A program made the translations under genes and the position numbers. Shown in pieces: positions 47,601 to 62,600 of a stretch of 64,000 nt of DNA (position 1 is its first letter; every line of letters starts with the position of its first letter). The stretch comes from Crossaster papposus (lineage: Eukaryota; Echinodermata; Asteroidea; Velatida; Solasteridae). The stretch spans positions 1,364,001 through 1,428,000 of the forward strand of contig JBAIAA010000078.1 in NCBI GenBank assembly GCA_037893245.1. Reading direction: 5' to 3'. Below the pieces are notes generated by a model that made no database searches, was not told the origin of the DNA, and worked only from the letters and a program-made list of their open reading frames with translations.

Positions 47601-50600
47601 ATACACTAGCAACCCCCAGCTCTGGAATGGTCTGGTGTCTTTTTGCCATTCTCACCCATTGTAAACAACGTATTGGTGCTGAGCGTCTCTTACGTAACTA
47701 TGCAAAAGCTTGCCCCGAATCACGTGATATAGCAACAGTGTCTTTGGTCTAGAGAATTTAAAGTTAAACTGTGCCAAGCTGTGTGAACAAGTCAATGTAC
47801 CAGATATTATTTAAATTTAACTCGGGGTCACGCGCAAATGGCTTATTCTGAAGCTACATGTGAAAAACTACTGGTCTGAATCAATATATCTTGGTTGAAT
47901 TGTTCTTGAAAGATTCTCCATCCATTGGTAAAGGTAGTTTTGGCCTTAGGGTAGTGGAAATATGCTTGTCCGTTTTTATGGGCCACTCCTGATAGATGAT
48001 AAGAACAACAATCACTGTGCACTATGTAAAAATGACTTCTTTTTTTAAACATAATTTTTTCCTCTTACATGCTCCCCCACAGTGAAGTTGCATGGACAGT
48101 GGATTTTTTTTCAGATAATTTGTTAATTTTAGATTTATAGAAGTTTTGAAGATTTTTGAATATCAAAGTGTGTATATTGACATTTTATTTGGGCCATTAA
48201 AAAAATATATATTATTCACTTTTGAACCACTTTAAACAAAAACGAGGACAAGCACACCTCCACCACCCAAAGCCAAAACTACCTATATCAATGCGTGATA
48301 AAATATATGCCTACCGTTGACAAAAGATGGCGGAAGGAATCATCCATAATATTGACTAGTTTGTTGGAGATCTCTTGCACGTGATCGTTGTAATCCTGCA
48401 AGTGAAGAAGGCCGGTAAATATTGTAAATTGAAAATATTAAGAAAATATTGTCATCAGAGCAATGCCAAGATTAAACTGTTATTAAATACCTTAAAGGTA
48501 GCACACACCATTTGCTTTTGCTGTAATTTTCAAAAATGTGATGCTGAACTGTTTAAAGTTTTGTGTTCATTGAAGCTGGGAACACCAAGAAACAAAGTGC
48601 TATTCTTGCAGTCTAGTTTCTTGACTTCCATCAGCAGATTCAATAAATTGGGGGCCGTGTTTAAAAACAGTCAGGTTTTTACAACGTTTAAAATTGATAC
48701 AAAATTCCACTTTTCTTGAAAAGCGCATCACTTCAGGTGCCATGATATCACAGGATGCTTGAGACTGTTATTCACTTACAGTCAAGGTATTTCATAACAA
48801 TTCAGTATTGTTTGCAAATAGCGTATATTACATGACCTTTAAAGCCGGTTCACTCTTCACCCAAAAGCGAATGTGATACAAATTTGACGTCACGAAGCAT
48901 TCGCTAAAAATGTTTTGATGACATCATAAATTACCATTTGATTTTGCGTCAGATATGTGACCTGTCACCACGAAATGAGAGTAAAGTCGGAAATATTGAA
49001 AATTGAGATATTGGTATTTTCAAATTCTTGAGAAAGAGAGCTTTCCAATGATACATAACACTTGGGGTTTTGCGATAAATACTTTTTACAGCGCTCTAGA
49101 AAGTCACGGGTTTCACAAAACGTGTTTATGAGAAAACTTACTCTAAACATCTTAAACAAAACATGCAAAAGATTAGAAAACAGGACAAGTAAGGTTCGGT
49201 TGAGCATAGCAACCGCTATGTTCTAATCATTATTTCTTCTTGAAATTTTTCCACACATACAAACTATTATATAAACAACAAAATATAAAAAAATTGAAAA
49301 CGTGGGATACTTACGAAGACCTGATTTGCATATTTAATTACCGTGTTTATAATTAGACCACTAATGGACTTTAATCAAAACACTAACTACGCAAACACTA
49401 CGCAAAATCGCATAATCTAAGAGGTTTTCGATCATCTGATCTCACCCCCAAAATGGGAATGTGTATAGGAGGACTTGGGCTTTCCAAATTACACAAAATC
49501 TTAAAATTGACCACCCCTTCATATTTTGACTTTGGATGGCCATATCTCTGAATCACATTGTGCGACTTTACTCTCATTTTGTGGTGACAGGTCACATATG
49601 CCCCAGTCTTTAGAATGGCTTAAAGCCCCTCCCTCCCAACAAAAATCGCAACTCTAAACTGTAATAAACAAGTTTAAAATAGAAAAAGGAAAATACAACA
49701 CACATCCGACCACCTGATGTACATTAAAAAATGGTGGTGTACCTTAGTTTGATATGTATTTTTCTCTAATATACTCGCTTTTCCAACATCAGCTTATTGA
49801 CCCTAACTCCCTATCCCATTTTTCATACACATAACCTGAATCCTGCAAAATCCTGCAATTCCAAAGTGTTAAAACTCCATGTAACATGAATCCTGTAGGT
49901 GGAATGTTGTTTGCGATACCTTGAGAATCTTGTCCAAGTTTTTGAGCAGACCCTGCATTTTGGGCGGCAACCATTGAGAGAAAAAATCCTTGACGATTGG
50001 AATGAACAAGATGACCAGCTGAAGGCAACGCGACGTCAGAGCTGTAAACAAGGTCATCAAAAAAACAACTCTTCAGTTATTGAGCTTTCAAAACCTTTGA
50101 CAACTTACAAGAGTTTTCAGCACTTTTTGAAAATTCCATGAGTTTGCCCTTTTGGGTCACAGTCAAATCCCTTGAGTTTACATTTTTTTATTTTTTTTCC
50201 CAAATATTCTTTGGAGTTTTTCTTGACTGGAAACTTGACTTTAGAACTATCCACGTACAGTCCGAGGCATGGAGTATAATTTTGGGTGTGTGATGAAATG
50301 ATGTTACAACTGATATTGTTATACCACGGCAATAGATTGTGAATTTTTATTGGTCGAGAAGCGTTCACGTGACATGCCACAAAAACGCATGTATCCGAGT
50401 GTGCCGATGTATGACCATGGTAGGACTCATACTATGAGTGATGTACGCTGAGTACGCATGGTACATGAGTTCATGTACCCCACGGGGTACATGAACTTTC
50501 TTTTTCCAGGCCGCGGAATTTTTTTTTACACGCTAGCGCATAGCCTGGCCGGCCATTTCTGTGATAAATACCATGGAAGCGACTGATATTAGAGTCTAGC

Positions 50601-53600
50601 AACCTTTGACATGGCGCTGTGTTATATTAGCTGGTACTACGTAAATTGATGTATGTTCCTGTGCGATGTAAACAGGGAACAGTGAAGTTAGCACTTTCGG
50701 CAACGACTGACGACCGCCATTGTTGTTTACACCGGCTTTCGTTTATGCTGTTCGTCTGCTTTTTTTCTGTTCCAATTTTGCCTTATTTTCTCCGTAATGT
50801 CGGCAGACGACAGCATTAAGTCACCTCCAAAGAAGCGATTTCTGTCTCGTTCAAAAGAGGAGATCAGAAATTTGATTTTCGAGCAAGACAGCGCCAGTAC
50901 GAAGAAAAACACGGAACATAATCCATGGTTTAAATAACAAACAATTCTTGCCTGCTGTAATCTATTACCGTGGTATAACAAAACAATTGTTGCCTGCTGT
51001 GACATGGTCCATGGCGTTTTGTACACCCTCGGGGGCAAATGGCACCCTCAGCTTCGCCTCGGGTGCCATTTGCCCCCTCGGGTGTACAACACGCCATGGA
51101 CCATGTCACAGCAGGCAACAATTGTATAATGTATCACTAACCGATAATGCCACACAAATTGACTGATACTGTATCACTATAAACCAATAATAATTTTTTT
51201 ATTTTTTGGGGCCTTTTATTTTGCGATTGTTTTTCTAAATATAGATATTTATTGTAATGTGTATTCTAACTATCAATAAGGTTACCTGTGATATTTCATA
51301 TCTTTTAAGTTGTCTTAGATTTTATTTAAAAAAAAAAAAAAAATATTTATCTGTATAAATCATGTACAATTTGGCTTCTTGGCCTTGAAAACACAATTTT
51401 TTTTAAGCCAACAATAATAATAATATAATAATGTAACAACAAATCTGAGGCGTTCTGGCAAAATGAGACGCAACTGGGCACAGGGCATAGTGGATAAAAC
51501 TGCAAAATAGTAAATGAATGTGTGTTTCTCTTTTAAATTTTCTGATTTATTGCTATTTGTAATATTGGTAAAGAAATAGTAAGAAAGTAGTGAAATAGTA
51601 GCATTTTTAAGAAAAATAAATTGGCCTTTTCCCTTATCACATGTGCAAAACTTAAAAATTTAAGGCGTTTTCCTTAACATTTCACTTTGGCAACATGTCA
51701 ATAAATGCAAATTGTAAACAGGCATAACTTTAAGAATGTTTGATTGAAGCACATCCAAGGGGAATTTTATTCTCTTCCCTAATGCTAAAAAACCACTGAT
51801 TTCAAACTTCGATGAGTTCCATCTCATTTTACCCAAACCCCTCAAAAATGACTGATAGTGTCGTAACATAAGGTAACTTTTACTACACCATCAGCCAATT
51901 TTTGTTACATTATTGGTTAGGGCAGACCTACATGTGTAATGTTATAACAATTGACAGATAGTGTAGTACATTTTACTATTTATCAGTCAATCAGTCAATT
52001 TCTGTTATAGTATAAATTAACAGGAATGTAGTCGAGTCCATCACAAGTCCTTCAGTTCCAATTCAAATCACAAGCTATTCAAATCAGCTTTGACAAAGGC
52101 CTTCCTTTGTCATTGTTCATCCAGTTACTTGTGACTGCCTTTATGAAGGGACTTGTGACTGGCTTCACGAAAGGACTTGTGAAAGGACTGGCAGGGACTC
52201 GACTACAACCCTGCCAATTAATATCAATTTGTGTGACATTATCGATTTGGCGATACAATCTCCGTTGGTTACTTTGTAACAAATGGCTTGCAGTTAAATG
52301 AATAAGACACAATAAAAAATGCTGTTATATTAGGAGAAAAACTATCTTGGGTGAAAACTGTCGACATGATTACAGACCTAGATTCTTGGTGGTGATAGTC
52401 TTAAGACCGACGACTTGTAAGGCACCCGCGCCAAGAATGAGTTGACAGGATCTAGAGTTGAACATCTAAAAGAAAGATAGAAAAGAGATATTGAAGTAGG
52501 TTTAGTATGAACTGACCTGAAAGAAATAAAGAGATTTAAAAGGTTGTATACACCATTTGCAAACATCAAAAAACAAAACTACTGAATTATTTCGAAATAC
52601 CTTACTTAAGTGTAAGTGAATAACAGTCTCAAGCATCCTGTGAAATCACGGCATCTGGTATGCTGTGGTTTTCAAGAAAACTGGAAATTTGTATAAATGT
52701 CCAAAGATTGCCTGTTTAAAAAACCAGACTATTTTCAAACACTGCCCCCCGATTTAATAGTAAACTTTGTTAGTCCACATTTTATTTGCAACTATAGTCT
52801 GGATTCCTAACCTGATAATTCCCTGATATTTATAAATTGCTAAAGGAAGTCAAGGAATCAGACTACAGACTAAATTTTTCTTGGTTTTTTCCAGCATTTA
52901 TGAACGCAAAACTGTAAACAGGTTAGTGTCACAATATTATCTATTATTTAACCCAACCATTTTCGAAATGGTGTATATACTTCCTTTAAACATTTTGCCC
53001 GACTGTGTGGGAATAATTTGGGGTTCCAATTGTTCACAATGGAGCAGTTTTTACCTGTAGGATCTCGACGAGTCTGGTAAGAATGTCTGAAGTCACTGAC
53101 GGAATGTCAATAGCACACTGGCAGTACTCAGCTACCATCTTCAACAATAACAACACTGTCCTGCAACGATAACAACATGTGTATGCATGGGTTTGTTTAT
53201 GGTGTAAATGGAGTACACATCCCTGATGCCCAGGGTTGTAGGTCTCGGTATCGGTCTCGAGACCGTCTCAAGACCTTTTTTTGTTTAGGTCTCGGTCGTA
53301 GTCTCGGTCTCGTCCTAACAAAGTCTCAGGTCTCGAAGGGCTGGTCTCGGTCTCGAATGCTCAGGTCTTGGTCGCCACGGTCTCGGATTTTACCCTCGAG
53401 ACCTGTCGAGACCACAGCAACGTACGTGCGCGATTGATAAGCGCCGCACAAATCTAGTCTTTATTCCAAACAAACGACATTGAGGTCTCGACTACAACAC
53501 TGCAGTGACGCCACGTCAGTGAATCGGGGTTAGGTGTGTAATCGAGGACATCCTCGATTGAGATTCGTGTACAAAACCAAAGAGAGCCGACCAAAATAGT

Positions 53601-56600
53601 TACAGTACAAACAAAAGACATTTGTTGAGAGGAACAAAAAAATACTAAATTTACACCATAAACAAAGGTGAATGTGTGCGAGTATGTAAACACCAGCAAT
53701 TGTGGACAAGGGGAAAATTGGGGTAAGGCATAAATAAAGGGTCCACGATTGACCGACCAATCTTGTACAAACAAAACCTATGAAAGGCCTTCTGAAGAAG
53801 TGCGTAGCTTGTGCCATGCACAGGTCTTAGCCAACAAATTGGTTGCATAGCTGGACAAGAAACGATCGATTTCACAAAACTTGACGTAGCTGCGCAACAT
53901 TTTAAAAATAAAAACATCTTGGACGAAGATATTATTAAAAACAGCTTTGTTTGTGTATTAGTGTGATCTTTCAGTCATTGAATCACCTCCGCCGGCCATT
54001 TGGAAACAAGTTTGATCCGGGTTTTGTGCGGAATTGTGCAGGAATCGTACAAATTCGGTAACGGGTAAAATAGCAGTTCCTTTACTCCAAAAACAATCCT
54101 GTGATTGTCTTTTATCAAGCTAAATAAGTTGAACAGTGACAGGCTACACAGCAATCACGATTTGCTGGTAAAATAAGTCATTTACGGCCGCTATGCCTAA
54201 ATGCAACCTAAATTGTCTGAGCAAGTTACGCCATAATTGGTTGTGCAAATAGCAGGGTTACGCACTCATAACCTTTTTGTGCCGGAGGACGTACCGGTAT
54301 ATACGCACAAAGTTTTCCCCAGATTCAAAACGGATGACGCATAAACACGTCACAAGCACGGCCTAAAATGTCTTTCGGGGGAAGCAAGGCCAGAAATGCG
54401 TGGGTGTGCTTCCCGGTACCATCGGCCTGAACCCGCCTCGGATCGAGTTTCGTTAAAAATAATCCGGCACCTCAGCTCAGTGATGCTAAAATAATCCCGG
54501 CGCGAACTAGTTAAACTTTCGTGAAACTGTTGTAACTAAAACGTTGCGCGCAGCAAACAAATGTTGCACAGCTTACGCAATCCAGTTCGTAAGTGTAACG
54601 TCACTTCAACTTGAACCGCGCTGACTTCACACGGAGTGGAATGAAATAATGGAAACGCGCTACTTGCACGTTTAGCCAATGAGTGGTAGTATTCAGTGTG
54701 CGTGCGTGATTAAGACGTAGTCACTTATGAACTGGATAAATTGCATACGGTTTCTTGAAATCGGCTGCTGAAGTAATAGTCTTTTTAAGCAGAACAGTTT
54801 TCAAGCTTACCCTACGACTGAGTATCTTTGGTTTGCAATCTCGACAAGCTCTACTGGTTTTCTCTCGCCACTTCCTACAAATAAAAATAAATCATGAATC
54901 ATTTTTCATAGCTTTGAATATAAATACAGAACATCCCTAACCATGGCCAATACTACTTTATTGCAACGTGTGTGTCAGTAAGAATCAAATGAACAATATT
55001 CGTAAGTAACTTTATTCATAGAAATTATACAGAATATAAAATTCTGTACAGATTACTAAGAATATACAATCTGTATATTAAAGTCACCTGAGAAATGTAC
55101 CTCACATTTTTTTTATACGTACCTCTATCAGCTTTGACAAGCAGCGTCAGAGAAATTTCTCCTGAAAAAATAAAATTATATTTTTTGTTCTCATGATACT
55201 CTGCATACAACCAATACAGCTTTTATGGCAAATTTAGCCCAAGAAAATAAACCTTAAATTTAATCACAAAGCGACAAAAAGTTCAATTTAAATCAGTGTA
55301 AGGTTTAACTACTCCTCTTCTACCTCAGAAACACTGAGTCATATGAATAAAAACTATCAAATGCTATGAAGTACAAGCCAGGGTCCACGCTGCAATGTCA
55401 CAATGCTAGCAGAAAATGGGGATTGGGAATCACTCGGAGAAGATCTGAAATATTCCCACCCCCGTTGAAGCCGGTATTAATTTCTCATTGCACCAGATTA
55501 TACGCATGACTACACAGCAGTCTTCGTCTAGTAGCTGCACTGTACAATGGTCCCAGGCATGCAGCTGTGACACAGGCCATGTTCTACGGCATAGCACAGC
55601 TGACAACAGCATTCCGGCTGGATTAGCGGGCCGCGGCCATAGCCACTTCTTAGTGTCAGAAAAAAATAAGCAGCAATCTCGCTTTTTATTCAAACTTCAC
55701 AATGTAATATTGAAATTTATACTGAAAAATTTACCCCAAATTTTGCCCTGGTCAAACATTCTAACCCTGTCGGTCCCTCACCTTTTGCCATTGCACTTAG
55801 TAAATCTTGGAATTCGGCAGGCACCTCTGCTTGCTTCCAACGCTCGCTATCTAAGATCAAACTAGAAGTCAAAATTAACAGATGATTAATTAACAAGTTC
55901 GCGTCGGGATTATTTTAACATCGCCGAGCCCACGGGCGGGATTATTTTTAACGAAACTCAACCCGAAGCGTGTTCAGGCTGAAAGTGCTGGGAAGCACAC
56001 CCACGCATTTCAAGCCTTGCCCGCTGCTGACATACATTTCCGAACTTGAACTTGGCGTGTTTATGCGTCATCCGTTTTGAATCTGGGAAAATTTTTGCGT
56101 TTATATACGTCATCCGGCGCGAACTGGTTAAAACCCTCTATCAACATGATATTGGGGATCTGTGGAGTGTCAGGGCCTCGTGGTCTGGAGCATTGAATTT
56201 ACCATCTATGGGTAAAGCTGCAGGTTGTGGGTTTGAGTGCAGCCTGGGAGTATAACACATGTGCCCTTGGGCAAGGCATTTTGTCACTCATTGCCTCTTT
56301 CTACCCAAGAATAAATGGGTACCTGTGAGAGCAGAGATGTTTGTTATTAGCTGCTTTTCGCTGAAAAGGCAGCACTGAGCTGTATACTCCCAGGGAGCTG
56401 AGATGGTAATTGGGAATATTTCGTGGGCCCAGTAAGCAGGGGTAATAATTGTAGCGCCACAGCACCAGTATTGCTGGATACTTGCCCTTTATAAATATCC
56501 ATTATTATTACCCTTTAGGGAGCTGCTATGCAGACAAAAAAACACTGCTGGACACGGCAAAATCCCTGTTATACCAAAATCATGCCCCAATTTTATAGCA

Positions 56601-59600
56601 ATTTGCTAAACACACAGTATTTTGCTTTTTTTCATGTTTTTTTTCTTTCTTTTTTCTTTCTGATATTCCTTGGAGTTTTCCTTGACTGGAAATCTTTAGA
56701 ATTATCCACGCACAGTCTGAGGCATGGAGTATCATTTCCTCTTTAGCAAGGACATTTGGCTTCTGTACATGTGTACATGAACATCTATTCTGTGCTTCCT
56801 ATCGGCCTTCTTTTTTTGTGTCTAATGATATTTCCCCATCAAGAAGTGTCATCGTATCACAAAGTTTAATGCTTTCTAAATATGATTTCTTTTAAAGACA
56901 TTTACGAAACCTAGATACCGGTATAAAGACTTCAAGATCATTTTTAAAACTGGTAGGTTGGTTAAGGGTAGGTTGGTTTCCAAATTTATTCCTTACCTTA
57001 ATTTGGTTTTCCTCTCTTCATGGAATCTACTTATAAACTTATTGGCCTATGAGAAAAACAGAAAAGACATCATTACATTACGTCAACAAATTAATTTTTA
57101 AAGCTATGTCTGGCAGTCTGTGGCCTATTTTTGGTCAGAAATTGTGATCAGAAGAGATTGTGGTTTAAATGGACGATCAATCATGCATGTCCGACAGCCC
57201 AGGCACCCATGCATGTTATTTGGCTATGTTTGAATATGAACTTCTGAAATATAATTTTTTTATATTATTTAAGTGTCACAAACATTTAAATATAAATTAA
57301 AATGGACAGAATTGTTGTGTCTAATCCCACTGCAAAGGTTTGATATAACAGAATAGTTCAAGTGATTTGAGAACTATGACATTGTCCCTTGACCCCTGAC
57401 CTGATTCTGAAGGCCCCCTCTCAATGAGGTGCTCCTCCTTTCACAGATGCTTTCGCATTTTCCAACAAACTTCTCTATTGCACGTGAGAGAGTCACAAAT
57501 TCCCCCGAACTCAGTCGCTCCAAGAATCCGTCCTGAACAAAAGAAAAAAAGTTGATGATCTTATTTTAAGTCTTTTACTTCTTTCATCTTTTAAATGCTT
57601 TGTTTGCCCTTTTCCACTTTGTTTTGCTTTAACGTTACTGTCACTTCAAAACTTGAAATTTAATACTGAATCACAATAATTATTCAACTGTTTTTCTGTC
57701 AAAGGGCATCGAACAGGAGTTATAAGAATTTCCAGTTTCCAATTTGTGGGCCTCTGAATCAAAATTTGTGTGAACATTTTTCCCTAAAAACTCCTTAGCT
57801 ATGCACTTTCTATAAATACAAAAACAGATTTCCACGCACTGCAGAATAAACTAAGCAAACAAATGTATGTGCTGAGCATAAAGTTAATGGAGAACTAATC
57901 TAAGCATTATGTGCATTCTGTAGCATTTTAGGCTGCTTACTTATTTTTGCCACTGAAAGCAAAATTGTGTTAGTTTCGCCTTACTTTGCCTTAAAGCTAG
58001 GATACACCATTTGCAAATATTGAACAATTTTACTAGCGAATATATCTTACTTATTTGAAAGTAAATAATGATTCCAGGCATCCAGCAAAATGATTGTGCT
58101 AAATATTCTGTAATTGTTCTGATCACGAAAAAAACCCCCAAAAACCCATAAGAACAACTGCCTAACGCCGGTTGAAAACGAACGCCATTTTGTTTGCTTT
58201 TTCACGACATCCATGATTGTAAAACTTCGAAAGGGTCAGTTAAACGATATTTTATATTAAATACAACCCCCAAATCCACCCATTCATGATAATTTAAGCA
58301 ATTACCAATGGTGTATCCTACCTTTAAGCCCAGTTCATACTTCATGGGAATGCGTATGCAAAGTAAAGGTAACGGAGAACGTCACAATGAAAGTTCAATG
58401 GACCGATCCGGCCTGTCAATCACTACGCGCGCATTGACCAATAGGATTACGAGTTTTGTTCAGGTAACTTAGCAACGGTTGCTACAGGCGTGGTCCGCCA
58501 TTAGCTCGGTCAAACCATACACATGTGCTTAGAAAAGTGTACACAAACAAATGGCTTCGGTACAAAAAGGCACCGTATTTGTCAATCAAAATACGGCTGT
58601 ATGGAGTTAAAAAAATTGTCAAAAATATGCATAAAATGGTCATGAAATATGTAAATAACACGCTGGTACTCGGATCAAGGCATCATTTTTCCCCGTTAAA
58701 TACCAAAACAAATCTCGAAAATGAGAATTACCGTTGAACTCGTCACAGTGCTCGTGTGACGTGAACGGCGGGAATGTCAAGAAGATAAACAAGGTCAAGG
58801 ACAGTGCAGTCTAAGGTAGGATAGGGGCCTATGTTTAGCAGTCTATTAATTAGGCTGTGATTTAATCCTTTCGTGACAAAATACGCGATTTATTCCAGTA
58901 CCGGTACTTTACCAAGCAACACATACAGATACACCGTCTATAAAATTGACATGGTTTTTCTTCTCTCATCGACTCATGGCATGCATGCTTTATTTCCCCC
59001 AACTGCAACTTAACCATCCTCCATGTACTGTACATACCCTTCCTTAAAATAATGGTCATCCTTTTAGTTCACCCGCTAGCTTGCTGATAGTAATTTTGTC
59101 CCCGCCTAAAGTTTAAATCAATATTTTCGTTGTATGTGTTCTACGCCAAGCCTACACGTACACGTACACCCATATTTGTATGCGTAAGTACATGTACACT
59201 GCACATGTACATCATATCTATACACGTACGTTCACGTATGCAACTTGACCGAGGTAATGGCGTCGCCATGCCGTTGCTAAGGTGGGCGGGGCTTATGGTC
59301 AAATCCGGATCGGTCCATTGTTGACGTCATGAAAGTATAATCTGGGCCTTAACCAGTTCGCGCCGGATTACGTATATAAACGCAAATATTTCCCCAGATT
59401 CGAAACGGATGACGCATAAACACGCCAAGTTCAAGTTCGGAAATGTATGTCAGCAGCGCGCAAGGCCGGAAATGCGTGGGTGTGCTTCCCGGCACTATCA
59501 GCATGAACACGCTTCGGATTGAGGTTCGTTAAAAATAATCCCGCCCGTGGGCTCGGCGATGTTAAAATAATCCCGGCGCGAACTGGTTAAGCTACGAGGT

Positions 59601-62600
59601 ACTATGTTAAACAAATTATTTGCTATTAAACGACAAGCAGTATTGAACCAGTCAAACGTTACTTTGTCTTAAAGGTAGGATACACAATTTGTAGACATCA
59701 ACAAATTTTACTGCCAAATTATTAAGAAATATCTTACTTATTTGAAAGTAAATAATGATTTCAGGCATCCAGCAAAAGGATTGCTCTCGATAACATAAGA
59801 ACAAAGAACTGACGGACGGTTGAAAACAAACTTTTCTCTTGGCATCCATGATTGTAAAACTTCGGACAGGTCAGTTAAACAATATTTATTATAAAATATA
59901 ACCCATTCCTTATAATTCAAGCAATTACCAATTGCGTATACATTTACATGTACTACCTTTAAGCTACGAGGCACTTAAAGCATTATTATGTTAACAAATT
60001 TATGCACCGGTTAAAACTTACGCGCATCCAGTAACATTTTAGGTAGTATTTCTGTTTTTTGCTGCTTAGCATAATTTTTTGTAGGATTTGTTGTTATTGT
60101 TGCTTTTACCTTGCCTCTTGCTATGAGAAGCTTAAGGCAGCGATCATGGGCGAAGTCGCACACAAACAACAAGAGATCCTGCAGAGACTGTGTCAGTCTG
60201 CTGTGTTCTACTGGAGCTATTAGCACATCTACGTAACTGGTACTGTAAGACAGAAACGCACACAAAAAACAAATAACATTTATGGTAAATCAGCATTTTT
60301 TTAAGCACATCCATGCCATGAAATAGTGCTTAACCCTAACCCTGCCAGACCCAGCACAGTGCATCTGTTGTGACTGCTTGACCTTGCTGGACTCTGCCCA
60401 CAAGTCAATGTGACAACGTATGCAATCTGTTGCGTCTGGCAGGGTTTCTAGCCAAAATAACCTGGAGGGTTAGGGTTAAAGGAATTGTACAACATTTGCT
60501 TTTGCTGTAATTTTCAGAAATGGACGTAGATTTTGGTGATATGTCATAGCAAATATTGTTACACTGACTTGTTGGACCTTTTGGGTTCATAGATGCTGGG
60601 AAAAAATCAAGAAAACCAATTAGTGCTGGGCGAGAAACTTGATTATGTCATTACTCGTGATTAGTTTTTATTACTCGTTTTTTTACTCGCGGTTTTTCAA
60701 CTATTCGTGCCAGCCGGAGTAGCAATAATTACTAGCGAGTTGCGACTGTTAGCGAGCATTGATTGTTGACGAGTACAGGCGGACTTTGCAACTATTATTA
60801 ACTTATTATGACAAACGATTGGTTTTACAATATGATAACTATCTTTATTGATTTTCAATTCTACTATGGAAGAATAAAAACACATTCTGAATTAGAACTT
60901 GAGGGATAAAGGAAACCAAATTGTTGCTCACTAAGAAATTACCGTTATGCTTTAAAGGAAAACACATGGTGATAAACACGTGTGACTGTCATTATCCCCT
61001 CTTGTGAAAATTGCGACAACTACTCGCGAGTACTTGATTACTCACGAGTACTTTATTCGCGAGTACTCGAGTGAGAAAAATCACTCTCGCCCAGCACTAA
61101 CACCAATCTTATTCTTGTAGTCAGGTTCCCTGACCCCACTTGCAGATTGAAATATGTTGGGGAATTGTGAGGTCAGAGAATCAGTTGTACCCCTTCACAG
61201 GTGTGTAGTCAATTGCAAAGAAAATGTGGAATAACTAAATATGAATAATTCCAGCATTGGAAAAGGAGACACAAATATCACTTTTTGTGCAAATGTCCGC
61301 ACACCACGATTTTACAGAGTACCATTCCTTAACAGTCTACTAAAGTATTTTGAAATAATTTGGTCATTTATTTTGTTTATGTTTGCAGCGGAAAGATTAG
61401 CTGCTACAGTAAGCTCAACTTGTCTGCTAAAACTATTAAGCTATGAAATTGGGCCCCAGACTTTTTACCCAATAAACTGTTACCACCCTTCATTGATAAA
61501 ACTAGAAGGTATTACCAACATGCTTCTGCCAAGAAAAAAATGAACAAACACCTGTAGATTTTTAGAAAAAAAAATTACAGTTTTTCTGAAGCTGTTGGCG
61601 TCATCTCTTCAACCTTGCTCGGTAGAGGCCGAGGTTGGTCGTCTTGCTCGCCATCGTCCAATGCAGAGGCTTCATCAGCAGATTCTACCAGTCCATTCTG
61701 GTCGGGACCGGTTATGACCAGTTCTGTGCGTGAATAAGGGTCGAATCCAGCAGCAAGGTCTACCAGTCTTTTGATGACAGTAGTTGTTTCCTATGAGAAG
61801 GAGAGGAGTTGAACTTGGAATACAAAAATTGAATCTAGCGTTGTAATGAGTTCATCACAAGTCCTAACATCTGTGTTACAACAAGTCAGACGCAAGTCAT
61901 CTTGTACGAAGTCAAGTCATAATCAACTGTGACAAAGACTTCGCTTTGTGTGCTTAGCAACACCATGAAATTGGACCCTAATGAAGGTATTGCCTATAGA
62001 CAATGCGCCCCCTGTTCGCGCCCCCTGTTCGGATGCGCCCCCTGTTCGGATGCGCCCCCTGTTCGGATGCGCCCCCTGTTCGGATGCGCCCCCTGTTCGG
62101 ACGCGCCCCCTGTTCGGACGCGCCCCCTGTTCGGACGCGCCCCCTGTTCGGACGCGCCCCCTGTTCGGACGCGCCCCCTGTTCGGACGCGCCCCCTGTTC
62201 GGACGCGCCCCCTGTTCGGACGCGCCCCCTGTTCGGACGCGCCCCCTGTTCGGACGCGCCCCCTGTTCGGACGCGCCCCCTGTTCGGACGCGCCCCCTGT
62301 TCTGACGCGCCCCCTGTTCTGACGCGCCCCCTGTTCTGACGCGCCCCCTGTTCTGACGCGCCCCCTGTTCTGACGCGCCCCCTGTTCTGACGCGCCCCCT
62401 GTTCTGACGCGCCCCCTGTTCTGACGCGCCCCCTGTTCTGACGCGCCCCCTGTTCTGACGCGCCCCCTGTTCTGACGCGCCCCCTGTTCTGACGCGCCCC
62501 CTGTTCTGACGCGCCCCCTGTTCTGACGCGCCCCCTGTTCTGACGCGCCCCCTGTTCTGACGCGCCCCCTGTTCAGACGCGCCCCCTGTTCAGACGCGCC

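Noticed and set aside
49789..50028. Alternative frames over VPS54 exon 11 and other exons
   Set aside because: Shadows of the true exon frame; only one frame matches VPS54 and has matching splice phases.
61929..62339. Three long overlapping frames rich in [16 protein letters not shown]
   Set aside because: Generated by the 17-bp minisatellite in all three frames; it lies in a VPS54 intron on the opposite strand.
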